Both the position numbers and the translations under genes were made by a program. A stretch of 64,000 nt of DNA, from the NCBI GenBank assembly GCA_043755595.1, contig JAYUSQ010000070.1, forward strand, positions 1 through 64,000, read 5' to 3'. Within the stretch, counting starts at the first letter, position 1. Each line of letters opens with the position of its first letter. The DNA comes from VFZP01 sp043755595 (GTDB taxonomy: Bacteria; Acidobacteriota; Terriglobia; Bryobacterales; Bryobacteraceae). Below the pieces are notes generated by a model. It was not told where the DNA came from and ran no database searches. It worked only from the letters and a program-made list of their open reading frames with translations. Of this stretch, positions 14,468-22,498 are shown piece after piece.

Positions 14468-16827
14468 GCCTTCACCGCACCTGTTTTCTTGGCTGCATAT
14501 ACTTTCTCCCAGCCATCCTTGCCTTCAATGATACGGATCGAATCGTTAACGGGCGGGTTGGCGAAAAGCTGCGTGAGCCCGCTTGGCCAGCGCACTTCCA
14601 GCGATTCGACTTTGTCGATCTTAGCCAACCCGAAATGCTGCTCTAAAGGCAGGCAACCAAAGTTGGTGCCGCCGGAAACCTCGCGCATCTGCTGGCCGCC
14701 GGCCGCCCGCAGCGTGATCCGCGCCCCGATGGCCGAACGATTGCTCTTGGTCCCGGTGAGCCTCACGTTCAGGTAATTGCCCAATAGTTCATTCGGATAG
14801 TAAACCGTCGAAGTCAGCAGGTCCCCCGGATAGGCGCCGCCCGCAGCCACAATGATCGACATCCGGCCATCTCCAAACAGATCCCCCGCATTCGTGCCGT
14901 GACTCTTACCGACAAAAGGCAGCCCGGCGGTGAACGTGGTGTTATGGAAAACGCCGTTGTCGTTCTCCAGGAGAATCAGCGGCTCCACGCGATCCATGCG
15001 CGGGCTGCCATTGCCCAGCAGGATATCGATTCGCCCGTCGTTGTTCAGGTCGGCGAAGTTGCCGCTCATCGTGCCCCAACCTTCGACGAGGCCGATTTCG
15101 CGGGTCCGCAGACTGAACGTGCCGTCACGATTATTGTGCAGCACGCGCGTCGGCTTAGCCGAAGGAGGCGCTTCACCGTGACGCATTGTATGGACAACAT
15201 CTTCATGGTCGGACCAGGCGAATTGCACGATGTCCAGCCAGCCGTCGTTGTCGTAGTCGCAGAAGAAGCAAGTGCTGCCGATAATGTAATCGCTCAACCC
15301 GGCCTCGACACTCACGTCGGTGAAAGTGCCGTTCTTGTTGTTGCGGAAGAGCTGCGGTTTACCCAGGCCGCTGGAAATGAATAGATCTGGATATCCGTCG
15401 TTGTTGTAGTCGCCCCAGCATGACCCGATGGTGGGCGCGCCCGCGCTGATGCCGGCTGCCGCACTCACTTCGGTGAAGGTGCCGTCGCCGTTGTTGTGGA
15501 AGAGACGGTTCTCAATATGGCGGTCGAACAATCCGCCCAGGTTGTTCGCGACGAACAAGTCTAAATGCCCGTCGCAATCGTAGTCCACCCAGCACGCGGT
15601 GAACGCCGGGCCCCAGCATTTAACGCCAGCCTTTTCGCTGACGTCGGTGAAGGTGCCGTCGCCATTGTTGTGGTAGAGCGTTCCCAGTCCGCCGTAGAAA
15701 CCGAGCCGCGTCACATACAGATCGATGTTGCCGTCGTTATCGTAGTCGCCTGCGGTGATCGCAAAGCCGTTCACGCAGCCGTCGATGCCCGATTCGATCG
15801 AAACATCGGTAAAGGTCCCGTCGCCATTATTGCGATAGAGATTGGCCCCGCCATGAGCCGCCGCGATCATGACGTCCAGATGCCCATCGTTGTTGTAGTC
15901 GAAGATGGCGGTGCCACGGCCGGCGCTCGTTTTGTCCAGGCCGATCTTCGCCGAAATGTCCTGATAGCGAAGCCGAGTCGGGTTGTGACCCGTCTTCATT
16001 TCCATCCGGAATTCCGGCGGAACGAAATCCGGGTACCCGCCAAGAGATTGCACCGAGAGCCACAACCACGAACGGCAGCGCTCGTTGCTCGGATCGGCCT
16101 GCATCGAAGCCACGCCAGCCTTGGCCGCCGCTTCAAAACGCCCCGCGCGATAGTGCGCTACGGCCGCTTCATGCATCGCCATGGCGCGCGTCGAAGGGTC
16201 CTTGCCCGCTTCGTCCAGTTCCTTGACGGCTTCGTCATAGAGCCCGCATTTAATGTAAGTGCGGCCCAGTTCGGCGCGCGTGGCGCTGTCTTCGGGATTC
16301 GCCGCCAATCGCGCTTTGTGCCGGTCGATGAGTTCGCCATATTGCAGGCTGGTGAAAATGCCCACTTCGCTGAACATTTCCGCAGTATCGGAGACAAACT
16401 GCGGCATGCGCTCGGGCCGGATCACGCTCAACGTCGACACGGCGCGCAGCGCAATTTCAGCCATTAACGTACCCGTCGACAGGGCGGCCTCCATGGGCAA
16501 AGCCAAGTTACGAGGATCGGTGAAGTTTATGTAGCCAAAGCTGCTTTGGGCGGCCTTGAAGACTTGCGTCATCGAGCTGGTCAAGGCGCTCGCATCGGGC
16601 CGCGTCAGACGGCCGATCCGCACCAGATTGTTAATGAAGGAGGAAACGGCCGTGTCGATATCCTGTGGGCCGTCCACAGGCGGAGCCTTCAACATCTCGC
16701 CGGTCTTGTGGCCGGTGAAGACGCCCAGCGTATTCTGCATCGTCTCCATTCCCACCTTCATCGTGAGAATGCCTGTTTCAAGGATGCTCACGGGCATCCG
16801 CATCATGTCCTGCCAGATGTTGTTCAT
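14464..16827 (-). CDS. TPR + FG-GAP/VCBS + ASPIC/UnbV protein (CRTAC1-like)
   Basis: 787 aa. ATG 16827 (MNNIWQDMMRMPVSILE) overlaps the redoxin stop by 4 bases, which decides the start. Residues 1-150 are an uncharacterised helical region; ~165-270 look like TPR helices (AELGRTYIKCGLYDEAVKEL). From ~300 come repeated FG-GAP/VCBS blades with calcium-type DxDxDG loops (DYNNDGHLDV, DYDNDGNIDLY, DYDCDGHLDLF, DYNNDGYPDLF). The end is an ASPIC/UnbV domain (IGARITLRAAGGQQMREVSGG, FGLAKIDKVESLEVRWPSG). These proteins usually act outside the cytoplasm, yet no signal peptide is seen. It sits inside an ABC transporter operon, which is unusual. Function unknown. Confidence 0.85.
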   Translation of the reverse strand: MNNIWQDMMRMPVSILETGILTMKVGMETMQNTLGVFTGHKTGEMLKAPPVDGPQDIDTAVSSFINNLVRIGRLTRPDASALTSSMTQVFKAAQSSFGYINFTDPRNLALPMEAALSTGTLMAEIALRAVSTLSVIRPERMPQFVSDTAEMFSEVGIFTSLQYGELIDRHKARLAANPEDSATRAELGRTYIKCGLYDEAVKELDEAGKDPSTRAMAMHEAAVAHYRAGRFEAAAKAGVASMQADPSNERCRSWLWLSVQSLGGYPDFVPPEFRMEMKTGHNPTRLRYQDISAKIGLDKTSAGRGTAIFDYNNDGHLDVMIAAAHGGANLYRNNGDGTFTDVSIESGIDGCVNGFAITAGDYDNDGNIDLYVTRLGFYGGLGTLYHNNGDGTFTDVSEKAGVKCWGPAFTACWVDYDCDGHLDLFVANNLGGLFDRHIENRLFHNNGDGTFTEVSAAAGISAGAPTIGSCWGDYNNDGYPDLFISSGLGKPQLFRNNKNGTFTDVSVEAGLSDYIIGSTCFFCDYDNDGWLDIVQFAWSDHEDVVHTMRHGEAPPSAKPTRVLHNNRDGTFSLRTREIGLVEGWGTMSGNFADLNNDGRIDILLGNGSPRMDRVEPLILLENDNGVFHNTTFTAGLPFVGKSHGTNAGDLFGDGRMSIIVAAGGAYPGDLLTSTVYYPNELLGNYLNVRLTGTKSNRSAIGARITLRAAGGQQMREVSGGTNFGCLPLEQHFGLAKIDKVESLEVRWPSGLTQLFANPPVNDSIRIIEGKDGWEKVYAAKKTGAVKA

Positions 16828-17390
16828 AGCGCCTTGGGGAGAATGTAGTAGACGGAATAAATCGCACAGCCGAAGCTGGCGGTCTCGGTTCGCTCGACTG
16901 GCTTGCCCGCCAAAAGCGCGGCGATGGCAGGCTCCAAGTAGGCTTCGTACTGGGGATCCACGGGATATTTGAAGTTGTCGATCGCGCCGCGATAGAGCAG
17001 TTTGCGATTGGCGTCCATCAGGAAAACCCTCGGCGTCTGCTGGGTGTACCATCCGCGAGCCAGAGCGCTGCCGGCATCCAGCACGAAGGAAAATTTTAGG
17101 CCGCGCTCAGCGATAGCGGTATTGATCATCTCCGGCGTTTCGCCGTGACGCGACGCCACCACAATCAGCGCGATGTCAGGATGCTTCTCGGCGAACGTGT
17201 TGAAGTATTGGTCGTAACGGACGCAGTGGGAGCAAACGCCCGACCAGAACATCACCACGACACCGCGCTTCCCGGCCAGAGCGGCGGTCAGACTTCGTTG
17301 GTCGCCGGAATTTAGCTCGGGCAGCGTGAAATCGTCCAACACGGAACCGATTTCCTGCACCTTCCGGAGCGATGGAATCGCTGCTGACAT
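16824..17390 (-). CDS. Redoxin (AhpC/TSA-like thioredoxin-fold protein)
   Basis: 188 aa, ATG 17390 behind a strong AGGAGG eight bases upstream. Thioredoxin fold with active site VVVMFWSGVCSHCVRYDQYF (CSHC), a cis-proline loop QQTPRVFLMDA, and a C-terminal FGCAIYS typical of a subgroup of stand-alone redoxins. No signal peptide is evident, so it probably works in the cytoplasm or is exported by other means. It is the first gene of the seven-gene operon. It could reduce the transported compound or protect the Cys-bearing partners; this is inference. Confidence 0.85.
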   Translation of the reverse strand: MSAAIPSLRKVQEIGSVLDDFTLPELNSGDQRSLTAALAGKRGVVVMFWSGVCSHCVRYDQYFNTFAEKHPDIALIVVASRHGETPEMINTAIAERGLKFSFVLDAGSALARGWYTQQTPRVFLMDANRKLLYRGAIDNFKYPVDPQYEAYLEPAIAALLAGKPVERTETASFGCAIYSVYYILPKAL

Positions 17391-17457
17391 GAGAACCTCC
17401 TAAGGTGGGGCGCGAACCCCAATGAATGTATGGTACTGGCCATCGGCCAAATTAGCA

Positions 17458-17475
17458 CTAGTATAAATCTACTAG
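17458..17475. promoter_or_regulatory. Palindrome CTAGTA-N6-TACTAG, possible operator
   Basis: Perfect 6-bp arms around TAAATC, centred about 75 bases upstream of the redoxin start and overlapping the stop codon of the TauE gene. The position fits an operator or promoter element for the seven-gene operon. No matching site was found by eye elsewhere in the window. Confidence 0.35.
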
Positions 17476-18494
17476 CTTCGCGGCAACGCTGCGGCGCTTG
17501 GAGCGCCGGCCTTACCAGCGCGGTAAAGGAACACAAAAGCGAGGTTGGCAATCAGCATGGTTACCACGACAAAAGTCCATTCTGCGACGTGAAGAGGCGT
17601 GGCCCACAACGTCCACAAAAATTGAAATACGCAGAGAGCCGAGACGAAGTAGAGAAGACGAATGCGCGGGATGCGCGTCACCAGAAACGTGCCGGCCGGC
17701 GCTCCAAAAATCACCAGCGGCGCGGCAGCCAGCCAGTTTCCGAACACCGCGCGAGGAATGTCGCCGATCAGCAGATGAAGCGCGGCGCCAACGATCGAGG
17801 TAATAGCCGTAGCGCACACCGCCGTGGGCACCGCAACTTTGAGATCGCATCGGAACAGCAACACCAGGACGGTGTAAAGCAGCATCTCCAAGCCCACGCC
17901 AATCATAGCGGCGACGACGCCACCCATCACTCCGATCGGCAGGCCGATCCGCCACGCCCGGTTCCAAGATATATCCGGCGCACCCTTGAGCGAGCAGAAC
18001 TCGCGGTTCCGGGCCAGCGTGATCATCGCAAAGCTCATCCATAAACAGGAGAACAACAGTTTCACGATGCTGCGCGCCACGTACGGAGCGACAAAGAACG
18101 TGCCAAAAATTATGCCCACCGCCGCGCCCGCGCAACTGGCGATCAGCATGCGCTTTTGGATCGGCGTGCCGCGGCCCAGAATAAAGAGCAGGGCCGACGT
18201 CATCCCCAACGCTTGAATGACTAACCCGAAATTGCGTGCGTTCTCAGTCGTCTCGCCAAAAACGTACACCAGAATCGGGAACGCCACCGAACCGCCGCCC
18301 ATGGGTGTGGACCCGGCCACCAGTGAACCGCCGATCATGACGCCGGCAATCGCCAGGTGTTCCCGGACCAGCGGCCAGTAGCCGAAGCCAAAGACCAGGA
18401 CGACCCAGCCCACCAAAAACGACGCCACCGAAAGCTTCCAAACCTTCAAAGAGCCGATCAAACTTCCTCCGTGCCGCGCATGAACTTGCTGCAT
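17472..18494 (-). CDS. TauE/SafE-family anion permease
   Basis: 340 aa from ATG 18494; a GTG at 18506 would add four residues. Around eight hydrophobic helices, with family motifs in the first half (GVMIGGSLVAGSTPMGGGSVAFPILVY is split by a Gly-rich turn) and second half (GLPIGVMGGVVAAMIGVGLE; AVPTAVCATAITSIVGAALH). TauE/SafE proteins are inner-membrane exporters or carriers for sulfite, sulfonates or other small anions. It lies directly upstream of the redoxin-ABC operon on the same strand, 81 bases away. This may hint at sulfur chemistry for the whole region, but the substrate is not shown by the sequence. Confidence 0.85.
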   Translation of the reverse strand: MQQVHARHGGSLIGSLKVWKLSVASFLVGWVVLVFGFGYWPLVREHLAIAGVMIGGSLVAGSTPMGGGSVAFPILVYVFGETTENARNFGLVIQALGMTSALLFILGRGTPIQKRMLIASCAGAAVGIIFGTFFVAPYVARSIVKLLFSCLWMSFAMITLARNREFCSLKGAPDISWNRAWRIGLPIGVMGGVVAAMIGVGLEMLLYTVLVLLFRCDLKVAVPTAVCATAITSIVGAALHLLIGDIPRAVFGNWLAAAPLVIFGAPAGTFLVTRIPRIRLLYFVSALCVFQFLWTLWATPLHVAEWTFVVVTMLIANLAFVFLYRAGKAGAPSAAALPRS

Positions 18495-18556
18495 GGTAAC
18501 ATGCACGCGCAGGCTCGGCGGTAGTGGAAATCGACTATCGCGCCGGAGCTGCCAGC

Positions 18557-20044
18557 ATGGCTATGATAGGCCGCATGCCCTCGCCTCGCCCAGCCCTTTT
18601 AGCCGCTACATTTCTTGGATTCGCTCGACTAGGGGCCCAGCAACCAGCCCCTGAACCTATCAAAATCGGCTCTGCCGCGCTCACGGGCAGCGTACGAAGC
18701 CGTCTGGAAAACTGGCAATGGTTTACGCCAAACAGCGGCGACCCCGGCTATTCATTCCTGGGCAACCACGCGCGCTTGAACCTGACTCACATCGGCAAAA
18801 CGAACGACTGGACAATCGAACTCGCCGCGCCGGTATTGCTAGGCCTGCCCGACAATGCCATCGCGCCCGGAGCGCAAGGGCAACTCGGCATGGGCGCCAC
18901 CTACTTCGCCGCCAACGACCGTGCCCGCAATACGGCAATGCTCTTTCCCAAGCAAGTGTTCATTCGGTTGAAAGGACTCTTCGGTAGCGCAGCGTCAAGC
19001 CTGCGCGCCGGCCGTTTTGAGTTTCAAGACGGCAGCGAAGTTACCGCGAAGAATCCCACGATGGGCGTGGTCAAACGCGATCGAGTGCATCAGCGTCTGA
19101 TCGGACCGTTCGTATTCACCCACGTGATGCGCAGCTTCGACGGCGCGCACTACGTCTACAACAAACCAAAGATCAACTACACGTTGATAGGCGCTTTTCC
19201 CACGCGTGGCGTTTTCCAAGTAGACGGCTGGGGTTGGATGAAGACCGCTTTCGTTTACGCATCGGCCACGGGTCAAGTCCAGCGCGGCAAGACGAACACG
19301 GGCGAATGGCGCCTGTTCGGGATTTACTACAACGACTGGCGTCAAGTGCTTAAGCAGGACAACCGGCCGGCGGCCGCGCGCGCGGCGGACCGCGAACACA
19401 TCAGCGTCGGCACCTTTGGCGGCCACTACGTACATGTGACTGAGACGAAGGCCGGCCCGATCGATTTCCTGGCTCTCGGCGCGGGTCAGACCGGCAAATG
19501 GGGCATGCTCGATCACCGCGCCGGCATGGTCGATTTCGAAGCGGGCCTGCAACCGAAAATTCTGCCGAAGCTGCGGCCCTGGCTTCGCGGCGGTTACTAC
19601 TACGGATCGGGCGACGGCAACCCGGCCGATGGTAAACACACCACGTTTTTTCAACTGCTCCCCACCGCGCGGCCCTATGCGCGATTCCCGTTCTTCGACA
19701 TGATGAACAACGAGGACATCTTCGGCATGGTGACGTTGCGTCCGCATCCGAAGCTGACCTTGAAGAGTGAAGTGCATGGATTGCGCCTGGCCAATCGCAA
19801 CGACCTTTGGTACATCGGTGGGGGCGCGTTTCAGCCTTGGAGCTTCGGCTATCAGGCGCGCAACGCCGCCGGAGCGAAAGGTCTGGCGAATCTCTATGAC
19901 GTGAGCGGCGATGTGACGATGAACGCGCATTTCGCAATCACGCTCTACTACGGTTACGCGCAAGGCAAGCCGGTGACGCAGGCCATCTATCCGCGCGGCA
20001 AAGACGCTCATCTGGGCTACGTCGAACTAAACTACAAGTTTTAG
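18557..20044 (+). CDS. Outer-membrane beta-barrel, alginate-export-like porin
   Basis: About 495 aa from ATG 18557 (alternatives GTG 18524 and ATG 18575). A signal peptide (PALLAATFLGFARLGAQQ) precedes alternating strands rich in aromatic residues: LENWQWFTPNSGDPGYSFLG, RLNLTHIGKTNDWTIELAAP, WLRGGYYYGSGDG. It ends in YVELNYKF, with the terminal Phe used for outer-membrane insertion. Arrangement resembles the alginate-export (AlgE-like) porins, which often carry small anionic substrates. It is divergent from the TauE gene, so the two may share control and handle the same solute. Confidence 0.75.
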   Translation: MAMIGRMPSPRPALLAATFLGFARLGAQQPAPEPIKIGSAALTGSVRSRLENWQWFTPNSGDPGYSFLGNHARLNLTHIGKTNDWTIELAAPVLLGLPDNAIAPGAQGQLGMGATYFAANDRARNTAMLFPKQVFIRLKGLFGSAASSLRAGRFEFQDGSEVTAKNPTMGVVKRDRVHQRLIGPFVFTHVMRSFDGAHYVYNKPKINYTLIGAFPTRGVFQVDGWGWMKTAFVYASATGQVQRGKTNTGEWRLFGIYYNDWRQVLKQDNRPAAARAADREHISVGTFGGHYVHVTETKAGPIDFLALGAGQTGKWGMLDHRAGMVDFEAGLQPKILPKLRPWLRGGYYYGSGDGNPADGKHTTFFQLLPTARPYARFPFFDMMNNEDIFGMVTLRPHPKLTLKSEVHGLRLANRNDLWYIGGGAFQPWSFGYQARNAAGAKGLANLYDVSGDVTMNAHFAITLYYGYAQGKPVTQAIYPRGKDAHLGYVELNYKF

Positions 20045-20294
20045 TTTTTTGAGAGCATTCCTCAGTGGTATTTTAGCGGTCGCCCCAAAAAGCATTGCAT
20101 GAAAGCGTTTCGAAAATTCCCCGGTCGTCTGCGTTCGTCGTTCAAGAACCAGGGTGTTGCGGCCGAGATGCCGGGTGCGTCCCGATCTACGAGCAGGACG
20201 GAGCGTAACGGAAGGATCAGGGTTATACCGTCTACGAGTTGGATACGGGTCAGAAGCGACTATCTCGAACGCCGTTTGAAAGGGGAGTGACAAA

Positions 20295-20626
20295 ATGGAA
20301 AAGCGAAAGCCGGTGACGGTGACGGTGCAAGTTCCAAGTTTCCGAACGAGAGCGAGGAGGCGAACTGGCGGGCAAGCGCTGAAGGCCGCAAGTTTTTGAA
20401 GGTGCAATCGGCGCAGCGGCAAAAGGCGCCGTGTGGTTCGAAGCTGCTTGCGAAACTTACGAAGGCGAATAGCGTACAGATCGCTTTGCGGTTACCATCG
20501 CCAGATCTCGCCAAGGCCCGTACGATCGCTGAGCGCAAGGGAATCGGCTACCAGACGCTACTGAAGACGATCGTTCATGAGGGACTTCAGCGCACAGCGC
20601 GGCAAGCCACCTGGGCCGCCGTCTAG
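20295..20626 (+). pseudogene. Ribbon-helix-helix antitoxin-like gene, frameshifted
   Basis: ATG 20295 begins MEKRKPVTVTVQVP. About 12 codons in, near 20330-20342, the frame must shift by one base (as if one A of a CCAAAG run were lost) to continue FPNESEEANWRASAEGRKFL. The rest is SVQIALRLPSPDLAKARTIA, then GIGYQTLLKTIVHEGLQR, the usual CopG-like antitoxin body. The 250 bases in front hold no recognisable toxin, only degenerate sequence with a short unmatched frame (20099-20290). Probably a relic of a toxin-antitoxin pair. Confidence 0.7.
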
Positions 20627-20650
20627 CGGGGTTATGCCATCAGGGCGAAT

Positions 20651-21700
20651 CTAACGAGGTTTCCGGCCTAAGAGAATCTTGAGAATTCGTTCCTGCAATT
20701 CGTCCAGCTCAGGCCCTTCGGCATTGCAAAGTATGACGCTGCCAACTCCCAGATCGGGGAACCAGTGCATAACGGTAGTGGTTCCCGGCTGAAGACCTCC
20801 GTGCGTGAAATAGCGATGATCGCCACGAACGCCGGTGGCCCAACCTAGGGTTGCGTACGGCACGAGTGAGCCGTCGGACAGCGTTTGCGGAGTCCACATA
20901 GCCATCACGGTTTCCTTCCGCAACAGTCGACCCGAACTCACTCCAATCAGAAAGTTTGCGTATTCAACCGCGGTGGAGATAGTGCCCCCGCCTGGATACT
21001 TGTTGCTTGCATCGAACGCCGGTGCGTTCTCCCAGGGCATAGATGGCGTCTTCCGGTATGGCCGAACGCGGTCCGGTGTGAGCGCGACGAAGTCATCCAA
21101 CGCAAATCCCCGCAACCGTGTTTCGAGAATCTGTTTGAACGATTGGCCGGTTACGCGCTCAAGCGCCGCGCCGAGTAGAGTGTATCCGTAAGTGGTGTAT
21201 GCTGTCTTGGCTCCGGGCTCGAACAAGAGCGGCGACTCGATGAATATCGACCGCGCTGCCTCTTCCAGGTTGGCGTAGCGCCTTGTACTGAATACCTCGT
21301 CGATACCTGCGTATTCCCGAATGCCGCTTTGATGGGAAAGCAGCCGCCTGACTGTGACCGAGTCATACCTGCCAGGCAACTCAGGCATTAGGTTGCCAAT
21401 AGAATCGTCCAATGCCAGTTTTCCCTCTTCCACCAATTTCATCGTCAGCACGGCGGTTACAGGCTTCGACAGAGAAGCCAGACGGTGGCGGCTCTTGGCG
21501 GTGTTGGGAATGTGCTGCTCCAGGTCCGCCCAGCCTTCCGCGACGGAACAGGCGATCTGGTAATTTCGAACGATCGCCGCCGAAAGCGCGGGGATGTCCT
21601 GTCTTTTCGCTTCGGCCCGGACGAGCGCGCGAATGGAGCCACAGATGTCGTCAGCAGCCAACGGCCCCAGCAATGCCAATCCTACGATCAACAGCCGCAC
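20651..21700 (-). CDS. Serine hydrolase of the beta-lactamase class C / PBP family
   Basis: 349 aa from GTG 21700, chosen because it starts a normal signal peptide (VRLLIVGLALLGPLAAD). An in-frame ATG at 21883 would add a 61-residue Pro-rich leader that looks spurious. The fold has RLASLSKPVTAVLTMKLVEE (SxxK, nucleophile Ser), an LLSHQSGI block and FTHGGLQPG (HxG). The second motif, normally YxN, reads YTTYGYTLLG here, so the Asn is replaced by Thr, as in many esterase-like members. Probably a periplasmic esterase or peptidase rather than a true beta-lactamase. Confidence 0.8.
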   Translation of the reverse strand: MRLLIVGLALLGPLAADDICGSIRALVRAEAKRQDIPALSAAIVRNYQIACSVAEGWADLEQHIPNTAKSRHRLASLSKPVTAVLTMKLVEEGKLALDDSIGNLMPELPGRYDSVTVRRLLSHQSGIREYAGIDEVFSTRRYANLEEAARSIFIESPLLFEPGAKTAYTTYGYTLLGAALERVTGQSFKQILETRLRGFALDDFVALTPDRVRPYRKTPSMPWENAPAFDASNKYPGGGTISTAVEYANFLIGVSSGRLLRKETVMAMWTPQTLSDGSLVPYATLGWATGVRGDHRYFTHGGLQPGTTTVMHWFPDLGVGSVILCNAEGPELDELQERILKILLGRKPR

Positions 21701-21940
21701 AGTCAAGTATAGAGGGCCGAGGGCGCTGGCGTTATCCCGGCAAGAATCGCAATGCCGTTGTTCAATCGGTGGGCCACTCGCCGCCGTGCTTGCTTGATTG
21801 AGTGCGGGGAGTAGTTTGCCAATATCCAAACTATTTTTTTGGCGGGGTGGCGGCGGAGGAGGTGGACGAGGCGGCAGCGGCACCCGGATCGGCAGCGGTG
21901 GCCAGCTCAGCTCTTCTGGCGTTGGCCCGCAGCAACAATT

Positions 21941-22429
21941 CTAGGTCGCGATCTCATGTCCATGTTCTTGTAGAACGTGAATTTCCCACTTCTTCATGGC
22001 CTTCTCATCATTGGGAAAACTGGCCGAAGACCGGGAGATTTCCACCGACCTCTCTTCCAGGCCGTCGAGATCGTTGACGGCTTCATCCATGTACCATCTT
22101 TCCCAAAGCCTGCCATACTCCATCGAGAGCTTATTCCATTTGGAGTGTAAGTCAGCGGCATCGACTGCTTTCTTTTGATTTTGGGCAACCAAAGAATACG
22201 CACTAAGCAGGGCAGTCATGACGGAAAAGACGGATGGGATAATGGGATCTAACTTGGCCGCCAGCGTGACTACCGCTCCCGAAGAGAAACAAAGACTCGC
22301 CAGAGTGATGTACCTCTGGAGAGCGAGACTCTCGCTAGCCTTTTCGGCAAAAAAAGCGCCCTGGTTTGCGCGCCGATCCATTCCCGATAGAGCCGGTATT
22401 GCTGCGATTCCTGCAACATCTAGTCTCAT
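21941..22429 (-). CDS. Small two-helix membrane protein, SLATT-like
   Basis: 162 aa from ATG 22429. After a short cytosolic lead come two hydrophobic segments (ITLASLCFSSGAVVTLAAKL and IIPSVFSVMTALLSAYSLVA) separated by a tight turn, then a long amphipathic region (KKAVDAADLHSKWNKLSMEY). Layout resembles SLATT effector proteins, which carry two membrane helices followed by a helical tail and pair with nucleotide-sensing partners in some phage-defence loci. No such partner is next to it: neighbours are a hydrolase and a histidine kinase. The family match is by eye and tentative. Confidence 0.5.
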   Translation of the reverse strand: MRLDVAGIAAIPALSGMDRRANQGAFFAEKASESLALQRYITLASLCFSSGAVVTLAAKLDPIIPSVFSVMTALLSAYSLVAQNQKKAVDAADLHSKWNKLSMEYGRLWERWYMDEAVNDLDGLEERSVEISRSSASFPNDEKAMKKWEIHVLQEHGHEIAT

Positions 22430-22498
22430 TATGACACTTGGAGAAGCCTTGCATGAGCGGCTAGGCGCCAGATTATCTAAGCTGTTGATAAGGTCTCA

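Noticed and set aside
15565..16467. 300-codon frame opposite the VCBS gene
   Set aside because: It mirrors the repeated GAT/AAC codons of the calcium loops (giving VVVVV-type runs) and has no start context.
20099..20290. Small frame before the broken antitoxin as a toxin gene
   Set aside because: No toxin family motif is visible, and composition is Arg/Ser-rich as in random GC-rich frames.
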